From CAWCWN01 sp963799245 (GTDB lineage: Bacteria; Chloroflexota; Ktedonobacteria; Ktedonobacterales; Ktedonobacteraceae), in contig CAWCWN010000001.1 of assembly GCA_963799245.1 (NCBI GenBank), positions 1 through 64,000 of the forward strand: a DNA stretch of 64,000 nucleotides. The letters run 5' to 3'. Positions 10,081 through 19,094 of this stretch are shown piece by piece. Within the stretch, counting starts at the first letter, position 1, and every line of letters begins with the position of its first letter. The notes beneath the pieces are model-generated. The model made no database searches. It was not told the origin of the DNA and saw nothing but the letters and a program-made list of their open reading frames with translations. Made by a program: the position numbers and the translations under genes.

Positions 10081-10464
10081 ATGAAAGAACACATACTATC
10101 AGGGACCGCCAAGGGACACACGGTAACATTGAATGTCAATGAGCAAAGAGGTATCACGCTTGCCGAAATAACCTCACTTGAGTTGAGCGACCGTGATGTA
10201 CTTACGATGATTGCGTTTTTACGTGGGGTGAGTGCAAGGCATGAGTATCCTGCACGCCACGAAAAAGAGGATGACCGCTTACAGCTGTACTACACGGTTG
10301 AAAACGGTCTCAACCAGGTGACAATTAGTCGCGGTGGACCAATCAAGATTGAGTTAGCGCTCTCTACGGCATTGCGCTTGCTGCATACACTTGAGGAAGA
10401 GTACAAGGATGAAATCAGGAAGCAGGGCCAGAGCGTCTACCGCGCAGCAACGCCGCCACAATGA
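10081..10464 (+). CDS. Hypothetical protein, 127 aa
   Basis: Not recognised. A small acidic-to-neutral protein with alternating strands (HTVTLNVNEQRGITLAEIT, then LQLYYTVENGLNQVTISRGG) and a C-terminal helix (LSTALRLLHTLEEEYKDEIR). ATG at 10081 follows GGGAG about 10 bases upstream. Codon use matches host genes rather than the neighbouring IS remnants. No signal peptide or membrane segment. Confidence 0.65.
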   Translation: MKEHILSGTAKGHTVTLNVNEQRGITLAEITSLELSDRDVLTMIAFLRGVSARHEYPARHEKEDDRLQLYYTVENGLNQVTISRGGPIKIELALSTALRLLHTLEEEYKDEIRKQGQSVYRAATPPQ

Positions 10465-10956
10465 CCGTAGGAACGTCTGAACGGGGCGCGAGAGCATATA
10501 CTTGTAGGTATTCGTCCCGGACGTAAGCCGCTCATCGGACCCTACAAAGACTATCTCATCCAGCGATGGAATGAGGGTTAACCTTATGCTCATTCGTATG
10601 CAAAGGCCCAAATCTTGCGGGTACCATCACTTGATGAATTGACCCCAAAATGATATAGTTGTACTCACAAGTATTTCGTAGAACTCTTCCCCAAGTGCGT
10701 CCCCTTTCACTTAACCGTATCTCTGTCCTGACGATAAGAAAAGCGCTCATGAACGCTCACCCAAACAGTCCATCACCGCAACAGATAGTATTCCTGCTAA
10801 CAGGCGCACTGACCGAAACGGCTGGCCTTGCCATCCCGGTTTTGATCCCGCATGTTCTTCTCTCTTCCGCTGTTCCACTCCAGACATGAGACAGCAAAAG
10901 AGAGAGCCGTCCAGGCATGGATCTTTTCTGCGCCAGAAAGACAACGAGGTGACACA
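10465..10956. other. Intergenic, about 490 bp
   Basis: No supported gene; the overlapping short frames on both strands lack ribosome binding sites and family features. The last 100 bases hold the upstream region of the split zinc-finger gene. Confidence 0.5.
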
Positions 10957-10994
10957 ATGGAGCATTGCGTCTATTGCGAGAAGCCGCTCTCTGA

Positions 10995-12745
10995 CCCACA
11001 TTTCGCAGTCTCAAGAAGAGATTTTGTAGATTTTTTCGTAGGGAGGTCCAAGCAAAGCCAGGACGAGGCGATGGACAGGCTGCAAACGTAAGATGAGCGA
11101 CTGCATCCCGGACGCCGAGTGGATATGCAGGAGCTCAATGCCCTCAAAACACTGAAAGATCCATCGCATGGTAGGACGCGCCGTCGGTCGGTTGAGCTGA
11201 TCGGGGACGGTTTGCTCCGTTTCGGCCAAACGGGTGCGCAGCCGATGTTCAGCCAGACGATAGACAAGTAAGCAGAGCACCATGATCAGCCCCAGCGCGA
11301 CAATGCGCTCGGGCTTTTTGAGGAACACGCAAGAGGCCAGAAATAAGGGATCTTTCAAGAAGCGAAAGCCGCGTTCGACGCCGCCCTGGTCTTTATAGGT
11401 CGTCAGCACTTCTTGCTCGGGGAGGATAGCTGAGTCCAGAACATTGGTGGCCACGATGAAACAGGCTTTGCGCCGCGCTTCTTGCTCGACCTGTGGCTGC
11501 TTGACGGTCACCGTTGCCTGGATGTGCCACTGCATGGCGGCAGTCGCGTCTTTGCGTGGTCGACCTCGACCTGTGTAATGCTCAGCGCTGACGAACTCGC
11601 TCTGCACCTCTAACCAGACCGGCAGTCCCTTCAGTTCGCGTGCCAATGCGCTCAGCGCATCAGCCCAGGCCGGGCAAAGTGCCGATTGGAGAGATGCCAG
11701 AGCTTTTGCTTCCACGCGTGCTCAGCCTTCTCCACCTGTCGCTTGAGCGTCGCCTGCGCACGTGCTTCTGCCTGACTGGTGCGTACAACCACGAGAGCCG
11801 CTCTTGCCCTTGTGGCAGCGTCATCGTTTGGGTGAACCAGTGGGTCTGTCCATCTTCGCAGTCGTGCCACTCCGTCCTGTTAGCTGCCGCTTCCACCACG
11901 GCTTTGGCCTCGGTACTGGTTTCGGGAACGCGACTGATCCAGGGGATCTTCACTTCATGGAAGCGGCGCATGTTCGCTTCGCTCTACACTCCACTATCAG
12001 CCACGAAGAAGCTCGGGTCGCTCTCGGGCGCGCGCAACTGCTCGTGCAGGGCTTCCACCGCCGACGCCAGCGTCACTTTGTCACTGCTGTTTCCGTCTAG
12101 GGATCGCAAGAATAAAGGCACATCTCCTTCGTGGGTGGTGGCCAGCGCGAGCATCCACTGCTTCAGGTCTTCCCGATGATCGCGTGAGTAGCCGTAGGTG
12201 ATGGCGATCACGCTCGCTTCGCTCTCCTGCTGCTCGTCGGTCGCATACGTCCCACTTACCGCAAACGAGGTCGTATCTACATGCACCTGGCGGGCACTCA
12301 CGCCAAAGATCTTTCGCGCTTGCGTCGCGATGCCAGCAAAGAGCTGTGTGGGATCGTGCGCGTAGAGCCAGTCCAGTGCCCGACCCAAACAATCATCGGT
12401 GAGATCTGCTGCTTGGATGCCCGGTCCCAGTAGATGCTCAACAGGTTTGTTGGCAAAGAACTGTGGCACCAGATACAGGCGCCAATTACTGAACCCCAGC
12501 CCATTCAAAATCATCGCCACCGTGGCCGTTCCCAGACTCACATGATGATTTGTTTCACCTGCTTGTCGATCTACGTAGGCGGCTAGTCCGATCTCCTCGC
12601 ATACCCCTGCCACAATACCCAGGTGATCCAGTCGTTCATTCACATAACTCTCGGCGGTCTGCATCCTCTTTTCGCTCCTTCATGGTCTTTTTCCCCATCC
12701 TAACAAAAATTCCTATTTCCGTCGAGATCTACTGCGAAATGTGGG
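10995..12745 (-). mobile_element. IS1634-family element
   Basis: Ends CCCACATTTCGCAGT at 10995 and its exact inverse ACTGCGAAATGTGGG ending at 12745, flanked on both sides by CTCTGA (10989-10994 and 12746-12751). 1,751 bp with one broken transposase on the minus strand. Confidence 0.9.
11011..12664 (-). pseudogene. IS1634-family transposase, frameshifted
   Basis: The N-terminal 226 residues (12664-11984) include HVDTTSFAVSG, then ITYGYSRDHREDLKQW and FLRSLDGNSSDKVTL, the IS1634 signature with the first catalytic Asp. The frame stops after FFVADSGV at 11984. The rest continues in two other frames: IPWISRVPETSTEAK, then from about 11715 the C-terminal part with KDQGGVERGFRFLKDPLF (catalytic Glu). 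At least two frameshifts make it inactive. The terminal repeats are intact, so it could still be moved in trans. Confidence 0.85.
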
Positions 12746-12890
12746 CTCTGAGACAGAGCGAGTCCGCTGGTATGGCGAACATGTCCATAGCGAGTGTTAC
12801 GAAGCATTACTCGTTGATGACGTGGCCATCATTGTGACTGAGCCGCCGGCAGAAGACCACAGCAAAGCAATGACATCGGGGTTTTCCTAA

Positions 12891-13273
12891 CGCTGCTGCA
12901 GTGCACCATTCGTGAGGCTTCTGTGACGCTCAAGCGGCTTGTAGGCTTGATTTACCGCTGTTTGGCGTGTATCATGAGAGATGGACACAGGTGCATACTC
13001 GTTTTCAGCAAGTGCGCCCCATCTTCATTGTCTGATTCGTGTACGTGAAAGTGACTTGGCAACAAGGAAGCGCCCGAATGATCGCCAGTGATGATGCGCT
13101 GCTGCGGGTCTCTTCAACTTTCATGACCCGTAGGAGATGAGCTGGAACCGAACACCTGTGCTGGCGCAAGTAAAGTCACTAACGCTTTTGTTTGTTCGTG
13201 GCAACGACGATGTTGTGCTGCAAGTCTATCGCAGCGAAGTACTATGATCGACCTAGGAGAAGTGAGGAACGCC
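12891..13273. other. Intergenic, about 380 bp
   Basis: No supported gene. The minus-strand frame over 13114-13404 is a shadow of the small gene that follows. Confidence 0.5.
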
Positions 13274-13477
13274 ATGAAGAAACGATCTGATAGATGCAAC
13301 CAATTACGTACACTCCATGACCGTCTGCTTGATGAGATGAGTCTTTTGAGAGCAAGTGTACAAGAAGAGGAGGAGGGTTTCGAAAATCCTATCGAGATGC
13401 ACAACGTTATTACGGGTCTTCAGACAGTATTGCACCAGATCAATCTTGAACTGCAAAAATGTCCTCCTGAGGAGTGA
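13274..13477 (+). CDS. Small coiled-coil-like hypothetical protein
   Basis: 67 residues from MKKRSDRCNQLRTLHDRLLD, then a heptad-rich EMSLLRASVQEEEEGF and LQTVLHQINLELQKCPPEE. Predicted to be all helix. ATG at 13274 follows GAGGAAC, which favours it over the in-frame ATG at 13244. Not recognised; no neighbours suggest a function. Confidence 0.5.
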   Translation: MKKRSDRCNQLRTLHDRLLDEMSLLRASVQEEEEGFENPIEMHNVITGLQTVLHQINLELQKCPPEE

Positions 13478-13616
13478 CAAAGACAGTTGCAGAAGTGGGT
13501 ACAGCCCCAATTGGTAGTGGATAATGTAGTTTGGCCAGCGAAGCCCTTGACATGGCCTCGAGATCCTCTCTAAACTTCCAATCAGCTACCCAGTATCCTG
13601 ACTGATAGTGGAGAGG

Positions 13617-13826
13617 ATGCCTATGACGCTTCATCTTTTTGTGCTGCTCGTATGCTTCTTCATGCTTCCTGTGGCATGGGTATGTTATTTGTACAGATCC
13701 CATCACAGCCCTTCTCACTCCAATGAAAGGCTGCGCTCCCTGGTTCACCGTCGTCTCAAGCCTCGTTCTCCACTGGCCTGTCCCCTCTGTTGCCGCTCAT
13801 CTGCCCACTTGCCAGGTCAGAAGCTT
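13617..13826 (+). pseudogene. IS1-like transposase N-terminal fragment (copy C)
   Basis: Starts ATG CCT ATG like the copy at 35486, and reads LHLFVLLVCFFMLPVAWVCY, RFHH-like YRSHHSPSHS and RRLKPRSPLACPLCCRS. The N-terminal hydrophobic segment and first Cys pair match copy B. It stops making sense at 13827, where a 66-bp palindrome begins. The rest of the gene is gone. Confidence 0.7.
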
Positions 13827-13892
13827 CCTGTGCTGGCTACTTGCCCTATCTGCTCGCTAAAAAGAGCGGATGAGGGAAGTAGCCAGCACAGG
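13827..13892. repeat. 66-bp palindrome P1 (minimal IS3-like ends)
   Basis: CCTGTGCTGGCTACTTGCCC, a short loop with GCTCGCTAAAAAGAGC, and the inverse GGGAAGTAGCCAGCACAGG. Both arms are the terminus of the local IS3-like family. It sits exactly between two unrelated truncated transposase genes. Confidence 0.85.
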
Positions 13893-14419
13893 CATCGCAG
13901 GAGAAGGTGCTGAGTCTCTTTGAGCCGCACACGCGGGCCATTCCGCGACACAAAGGCGGGGCCCAGGTCGAGTTTGGTCGCCAGGTGATCCTCGATGAAG
14001 TCGAGGGCGGCATCGTCACGCGCTACGAGATCCTGGAGCATCCCCATGAGCATGGGCAGGCCGTGGAGGCGGTGGCACATCACCTCGCGCTCTTTGACCA
14101 TCCGCCTGGCACCGTGGCCGGGGATCGCGGCGTCCACTCGCCCGAGACGGAGGCCACGCTCGCCGCCGCAGGCGTCAAGCGGGTGGCGATCCCGGCCTCA
14201 GGCAAGCTCTCGGAGGAACGCCACACGCTGGAACACACCCGTCCCTGGCGGCGCGGCTATCGCTGGCGCGCGGGCATTGAGGGCCGGATTGCCAGCTTGC
14301 GACGCGATTACGGGTGGCGCAAAAGTGCCTATCGCGGGCAGGACGGGATGAAGCGGTGGCTGGGCCTGGGGGTTATCGCAAGTAACCTCTACCATATTGC
14401 TCAGGGAAAGGTGGCATAA
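13893..14419 (+). pseudogene. ISNCY/IS1182-like DDE transposase C-terminal fragment
   Basis: Reads SLFEPHTRAIPRHKGGAQVE, FGRQVILDEVEGGIVTRYEI, TVAGDRGVHSPETEATLAAA and WRAGIEGRIASLRRDYGWRK, ending NLYHIAQGKVA. These are the second Asp (GDRG) and the Glu (GIEGRI) of an IS5/IS1182-type DDE transposase. The N-terminal half is missing; the break is at palindrome P1. Confidence 0.75.
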
Positions 14420-14550
14420 AGCTCAACCAGAGAAAAGCTCAACCATCAACAAACGAATACTTGAGCTTCCATCGGCTTCCCAAGCCTTTTCATCCATTTC
14501 GCAGGGGATACTAGTACTAGCCATACTTGGAACCTCCCCTTGCACTGGCA

Positions 14551-15156
14551 TCATGCCGTGTACATCATCTCTCGAATCGTTGGCTTCTCATGATTTCCAT
14601 GGAAAAGATAGGAGCGTGTTTTTTGGACGACCAGTTTATTTCGAGCCAGACCCTCGGGCATGATGCCTGTGTGGATACGGATCCACTCGTAGTAACGCGG
14701 TGCTAACTCATAGGCAGCATAGGCGTGCGTCTTGGAGTGCTTGATATGCGTTTTCGTCTCAGGGTTGTTGAACAAGACCAGGTTGCACCAGCAGCCACCG
14801 CGCAATTCAAGCGAAGAATAGCTCAGGAGCCCAGGCGTCCGTACAAGCTCATCGTCGAGTTGCTTGTCCATTGCCTGAATCTCTTCAACGACCTCAGTAT
14901 TCCCCGGTTGCTGTTTAGAGCTGATGAACCCGACGAAATCAAGGGGGTCGTTCAGCCCTAACTCCTGTGGCCTGTAGACGGCAATGCGATGGGTAGAGTT
15001 ATGAGCCTCTTCCGCATCATAACGCAGCGGCAGTGCTGCATCGACCGGCTCGTCGAGCAGGTAGAGGGTGACTGAGATCCTTTGCGCCATATACCCCAGG
15101 AGCGCCAAGTCCATCTGCATATTTTCACTGCCCAGAAACGCATGCTTCTCCGTCAT
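14551..15156 (-). CDS. Hypothetical protein, third gene of the PhnD-PIG-L operon
   Basis: 201 residues, not recognised. Features seen: YMAQRISVTLYLLDEPVD near the N-terminus, a Cys-containing LELRGGCWCNLVLFNNPE, and HSKTHAYAAYELAPRYYEWI, which resembles the helix and strand of small dimeric alpha/beta-barrel proteins. That similarity is weak. ATG at 15156 is chosen because AGGAGAAGG lies upstream, and the frame before it (to 15390) is antisense to the PIG-L coding end. It lies 52 bases downstream of the PIG-L gene on the same strand, so it is probably co-transcribed. Confidence 0.65.
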   Translation of the reverse strand: MTEKHAFLGSENMQMDLALLGYMAQRISVTLYLLDEPVDAALPLRYDAEEAHNSTHRIAVYRPQELGLNDPLDFVGFISSKQQPGNTEVVEEIQAMDKQLDDELVRTPGLLSYSSLELRGGCWCNLVLFNNPETKTHIKHSKTHAYAAYELAPRYYEWIRIHTGIMPEGLARNKLVVQKTRSYLFHGNHEKPTIREMMYTA

Positions 15157-15208
15157 TTCACTGGTTTTCACATCCTTCTCCTGATTTACTGTTGAACCTG
15201 TGGGAGCG

Positions 15209-16024
15209 TCAATGAGAGCGCAACCCCTCAAAAAGATCATGCTCTTCCTCTCTCCCTCCGTTGACCAGGCTGAACACCCGGTAGAACTCCTGAGACCCCC
15301 AGAAACGCTGGTGGTCTTCCTCCGACAACTGCTGGAAGCCTCGGTAATCTGGTATCTGGGTCTGGTGGCAGCACACTGCTTGCCAGACATCTCGCCAGTA
15401 CGCCCTGGTATCGATGCGCGTCGTCACGGTCCAATCGACCCAGGGAGACGCGCGGCGTTCGACACCATCGATGCGCATGACTAGTTCACCAAACACCGGC
15501 ATATAGTGTGCGAACCATTCCCCTGTCGCCACCCGGTAGTACAGCTTGGACACGAGATGGGGCGCGACATGCCTGGCCCGGCGGTAGTCAGGATCAGCAG
15601 CGCACAGCACGGCCGCGCTGGTGAACTGAGAGATGGCGATATGATCAGGATGGCCGTAGAGCCCCTCCGGCCCGAAGGTAATCACTACCTGTGGGCGCAG
15701 GCTTCGCAGCAGCGTGACGATCTTTGCGACGACTTTCGCATCTTCGGCCTGGTCCAGATCCCCATCGAGATAGTCCAACAGTGCCAGGTGCGAGACGCCC
15801 AGCACGCCGCTCGCCTCTCGTAATTCCCTCTCGCGCAAGACACCTACTACCCCTTCTCCCGGGTTCTCGCTGTCAGGGCCTCGCCAGCCGCGTTCCCCTC
15901 GTGTCGCGACAACCAGGGAGACCTCGACCCCTCCGCGCGCATATTTGGCCAGCGTGCCACCCATTGCCAGCGACTCGTCATCGGGGTGAGCGATGATGCA
16001 CATCAACTTCAGGAAAGTGGGCAT
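15209..16024 (-). CDS. PIG-L (LmbE-like) family deacetylase
   Basis: 271 residues. HPDDE at residues 13-17 is the zinc-binding motif of LmbE/PIG-L N-acetylglucosaminyl deacetylases, and GPEGLYGHPDHIAI supplies the second zinc ligand region. The family removes acetyl groups from N-acetyl sugars, for example in mycothiol, bacillithiol or antibiotic pathways. Which substrate applies here is unknown. The start overlaps the end of the PhnD-like gene by 16 bases, so translation is probably coupled. Confidence 0.9.
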   Translation of the reverse strand: MPTFLKLMCIIAHPDDESLAMGGTLAKYARGGVEVSLVVATRGERGWRGPDSENPGEGVVGVLRERELREASGVLGVSHLALLDYLDGDLDQAEDAKVVAKIVTLLRSLRPQVVITFGPEGLYGHPDHIAISQFTSAAVLCAADPDYRRARHVAPHLVSKLYYRVATGEWFAHYMPVFGELVMRIDGVERRASPWVDWTVTTRIDTRAYWRDVWQAVCCHQTQIPDYRGFQQLSEEDHQRFWGSQEFYRVFSLVNGGREEEHDLFEGLRSH

Positions 16025-16815
16025 GGTGCTTGTGCCTTTCTGTATTTCTCACCGCTGAGCCGGTAGTGCTCGTCGGTCACCGGGAGGAACCGCTCGATGG
16101 AACTTTCCTGTAACCGCTGCCCATAAAACGTATCCTGGTGGATTGACAGCAAGGCTTTTCGGATACGTTGCCGCAGGAGAGCATCCAGCCGGATCGAGAG
16201 AACGACCGGGGGCAGGGTGGTGGCGTTGAAAGAGCCGAGGATGAGCAGTTGCGAGTTCATCTTCCAGCTTTGTTCAAAGATCTCGTCGAGCAGATGGGCA
16301 TCGATAGTGGCAGCATCGACCGTCCCGTCCAGGAGCAGGCGCAGCGACTGCAGATGAGAGCTGGTCACAATACGTTCCTTGAAAGGCATTTGCTCGAAGA
16401 ACGTCTCGTGCATGAGTTGATATTCCGCGTACGAGGGCTTTTCATGGTATCCTCTGATGCAGCATGCCCAGACGCATCCTTGTAAATCTTCGACAGTGGT
16501 AAATGCGCTGCTTCTGTGAACCACGATATCGGACAGCGCGTGAGGTGTGTACTGATAGTGCGTTTTCTGCGCTTGCAGGGCGGGGGCAGCTGCCAGTTCA
16601 ACGGAAGCGGGCCGTTGACCCGTTAGGTGGGCGTAGGCCATACCGCTGATGAACCCTGCGTCGATGGCCCCTGCCGCGAAGTCATCGAGATCCTCTCCGG
16701 GGAGCAGAAACGTGGGAATGCCGGTACACTTCTCGAGATACTCGGTTATGTAGAGGCAGGTTTTGTAGAGCGCAGGCGAAAGAAAGGTCGCAAAGATCAA
16801 GGATTGTTGCCTCAT
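16009..16815 (-). CDS. PhnD-like periplasmic-binding-type protein without signal peptide
   Basis: 268 residues with the fold pattern of the PhnD/SsuA/transferrin-like ligand-binding family: a first-lobe start (SLIFATFLSPALYKTCLYI), DAGFISGMAYAHLTGQ, DLQGCVWACCIRGYHEKPSY and LDGTVDAATIDAHLLD. Such proteins usually bind phosphonate or phosphate for an ABC importer. Here there is no signal peptide or lipobox and no transporter gene nearby, so it may act in the cytoplasm. AAAGGAG precedes the ATG at 16815. It is first in an operon with the PIG-L deacetylase and an unknown protein. Confidence 0.8.
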   Translation of the reverse strand: MRQQSLIFATFLSPALYKTCLYITEYLEKCTGIPTFLLPGEDLDDFAAGAIDAGFISGMAYAHLTGQRPASVELAAAPALQAQKTHYQYTPHALSDIVVHRSSAFTTVEDLQGCVWACCIRGYHEKPSYAEYQLMHETFFEQMPFKERIVTSSHLQSLRLLLDGTVDAATIDAHLLDEIFEQSWKMNSQLLILGSFNATTLPPVVLSIRLDALLRQRIRKALLSIHQDTFYGQRLQESSIERFLPVTDEHYRLSGEKYRKAQAPCPLS

Positions 16816-17262
16816 ATATTAGGAACTCCTTTGCAGAGAACTCAAGAGAGTGCTCGTCCTCATGCAAGGTGGCGATCCACACACAACAAAAGGACGAACG
16901 CATAGGTGTACTGAGAGTAAGAAAGAGCCTGACTTCCTCAGAACGCAGCCTTCTTGCTTGCAGGCAGCAAGTTATCCAGGGAAGACAAACAGGCAAATGC
17001 TCAAGGAAAAATGGTATGCGCAGAAACGGGAAGAAGTGTCTAGCGACAACAACAGAGGCAGGTGTAGTGGTAGTAACAATTCTGGCGGAGTGAGGAGTAA
17101 GAAGTGGCGGTGGGTAGCTGATACCAGCAGGTGGTTGTTCGCGCTGAGAGAGCGGCAGGGAAATCCACAAAACCTCTGTCTTCAAAAGAGAGGTGACCGA
17201 CAGGGTGGTCAAGCTCGTGCCAATGCATTGAAAAACCTCATGTTCACTAGTAGGACGCCCGC
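16816..17262. other. Region left of the IS4 element, about 450 bp
   Basis: Holds the promoter region of the minus-strand operon. A plus-strand frame from 16850 is open up to the IS4 insertion point and, when the IS and one duplication are removed, stays open to a TGA near 18920 (about 187 codons). The protein is not recognised and composition is odd, so I do not call it a gene. Confidence 0.35.
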
Positions 17263-18784
17263 TTAGGCGTCAACTTAAAGCGTCCCGATAAGACAAGCGT
17301 ACCTGAACAACCGAAAAGAGAAGCGAGACGGAGTCAAACCTGCTAGACTGAAAGAGTTGAAAATGACCTTTCAGTTAAGGAGGAACAAATCCATGTCTCA
17401 CCGCAATCAGCATACCTCGTCTCAGCCGTTCACGCAAGCCCCCGACCCAGCCGAGCGGGACTGGCGCAAGCTCGTGGACGAGCGACTGCCCAAGAACCTG
17501 GAAAGCCAGGCGCGGGCCTTGAAAGCCTTCCAGCGGGAGCGCGGCCTCAGCTGCGCATCGCTGCTGTTGCGTGCCATCCTGTGCTACGTCCTCAGTCTGT
17601 CGTCGTTGAAGGAGCTGAGTATGTGGAGCCGGTTGGTGGGAGTGACGGGCGTCGTGCTGTCCTCGCAGGCCTGGCACAAGCGGCTGCGACAGTCGCTGGA
17701 GTGGCTGCGGTGGCTCTTTGGCGAACTGCTGGCCGCGCCGCCGCCCTGCTGGAACGGCCCGGTCACCCAGCGCATCCTGCTGGTGGACGGGACGCAAGTG
17801 CGGAGCATCGGCCCGCAAGGGACCCTGTGGCGGCTGCATTGCGCCTACCACCTGCTGACCGGCACGCTGGCCTGGATGCATGTGACGACGCAGCAGATCG
17901 GGGAAAGCCTGGGACTAGTCCCCGTGCAAGCGGGCGACATCCTGGTGGGCGACGGCATCTACAGCCGCGCGCGCCAACTGATGGCGGTTGAGCAGCGCAA
18001 GGGTGCCTCGCTCACCCGCTTCAGCCCGCATCACCTGCCGTTGTATGCCGCTCAGGACCCCGCCTGGAGCGTGGACGACCAGCTGGATGTGAGCGGCTGG
18101 TTGCGCCCGCTCGTGCCGGGCGTCTACGAACGCGCCGCACTGGTCCGCTTTGAGCAGACGGCCCTGCCGGTGCGTGTGGTGGCCATCGTGTCGCCCCCAG
18201 AGCAGGCGGAAGCCTTGCGCCGTCAGAAAGAGCGGCAGGCGCGCGCCAAAGGCCGCAAGCTCAGTCCGCAAGCGCGCTTTCTGGCCGGCTTCCTCTTGCT
18301 GGTGACCACCCTGCCCGCAGCCCAGTGGCCGACCCCGCTGCTCATCGAGCTGTATCGCTGTCGCTGGCATATTGAGGTGCTCTTCAAGCGCATCAAGCAG
18401 GTGTTGGATATGCATGGCTTCCGCTGCAAGACGCCTGAAACCGCTCAGACCATGATCGCCGCCTTACTGGTCGCCTGGCTGCTCATCGAGGACGACCTCG
18501 AAGAGTTGCGCCGCCAACTGGCCGATGGCGAACCGTTTGCGATTCCCCTCAGTAGCTGGCGACTGGCGCGTCTGGCCTTTGCGGGCTTGCACCACGTCGT
18601 CGAGGGCTGGTACAGTCCAGAGCAGCTCACCGCCTTGCTCCCGGAGTTTCGTCGCCTCTTCCGGGAGCGTCGCAAGCGGCCCTTGCTCGAACACCACCGT
18701 CGCCTGCGCTTTCACTCGCTCTTGGCTCCTGGCGCGGATCTCGCTTCTCTTTTCAATTGTTCAGGTGCTTAAGTTGACGCCTAA
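17263..18784 (+). mobile_element. IS4-family element, complete
   Basis: Ends TTAGGCGTCAACTTAA and the exact inverse TTAAGTTGACGCCTAA, flanked by an 11-bp duplication AGGACGCCCGC (17252-17262 and 18786-18796, with one extra base on the right). 1,522 bp, one intact transposase. It appears complete and recently inserted. Its ends share GTCAACTTA with the ends of the 160-bp MITE family. Confidence 0.9.
17393..18772 (+). CDS. IS4-family transposase, intact
   Basis: 459 residues. Catalytic Asp in ILLVDGTQVRSIG and ILVGDGIYSRARQ; the Glu is in YRCRWHIEVLFKRIKQVLD, the Y-(2)-R-(3)-E-(6)-K signature of IS4. ATG at 17393 follows AAGGAGG at 17378-17384, which favours it over the upstream in-frame start at 17357. 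GC content is higher than in surrounding genes, as expected for a transferred element. No frameshift or stop, so it may be active. Confidence 0.92.
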   Translation: MSHRNQHTSSQPFTQAPDPAERDWRKLVDERLPKNLESQARALKAFQRERGLSCASLLLRAILCYVLSLSSLKELSMWSRLVGVTGVVLSSQAWHKRLRQSLEWLRWLFGELLAAPPPCWNGPVTQRILLVDGTQVRSIGPQGTLWRLHCAYHLLTGTLAWMHVTTQQIGESLGLVPVQAGDILVGDGIYSRARQLMAVEQRKGASLTRFSPHHLPLYAAQDPAWSVDDQLDVSGWLRPLVPGVYERAALVRFEQTALPVRVVAIVSPPEQAEALRRQKERQARAKGRKLSPQARFLAGFLLLVTTLPAAQWPTPLLIELYRCRWHIEVLFKRIKQVLDMHGFRCKTPETAQTMIAALLVAWLLIEDDLEELRRQLADGEPFAIPLSSWRLARLAFAGLHHVVEGWYSPEQLTALLPEFRRLFRERRKRPLLEHHRRLRFHSLLAPGADLASLFNCSGA

Positions 18785-19094
18785 GAGGACGCCCGCCAGG
18801 GTCGTATTCCCTGAGCTGACTACGTTGATGTACTTCATCAAGTATAGAGAAGAGAAACAAGCCCGTCAAGAGATTTCAGGTGAGTATTGCGCGCATAGCC
18901 CAACTCATGACATATTGGAATGAATCAGATAACTTGCAAGAATATAGAGTATATGATATGGTAGATGTTACTGGTTTCTTTTTTGACAAAAGAGCATGGA
19001 CTGGACACTTGTCCGGGAATACCCCCAGAAGAGCCGGCCGGAGGTGACTTTCCTCTCGCTTTGTCTCTAAAGCATTACGGAAAGGAAAAGCACA
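18785..19094. other. Intergenic right of the IS4 element, about 310 bp
   Basis: Contains the right target duplication and the upstream region of the amidohydrolase. I see no further gene apart from the possible frame continued from the left side of the IS4 insertion. Confidence 0.4.

Larger units (their letters stand above)
10957..12890 (+). pseudogene. Small zinc-finger protein split by IS1634
   Basis: The gene begins ATG at 10957 after GAGGTGA and reads MEHCVYCEKPLS. It is interrupted at 10994 by an IS1634 element ending at 12745. Removing the element and one CTCTGA duplication joins 10994 to 12752 in frame: SETERVRWYGEHVHSECYEA, then LLVDDVAIIV, ending at TAA 12888-12890. The restored protein has 58 residues with a C-x2-C and a later H-x3-C, a treble-clef or zinc-ribbon arrangement. 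Function unknown. The perfect repair shows a recent insertion into a real gene. Confidence 0.75.

Noticed and set aside
16682..17212. A 176-residue minus-strand frame upstream of the PhnD-like gene
   Set aside because: Low-complexity translation, overlaps the ribosome binding site and start of the PhnD-like gene, no family pattern.
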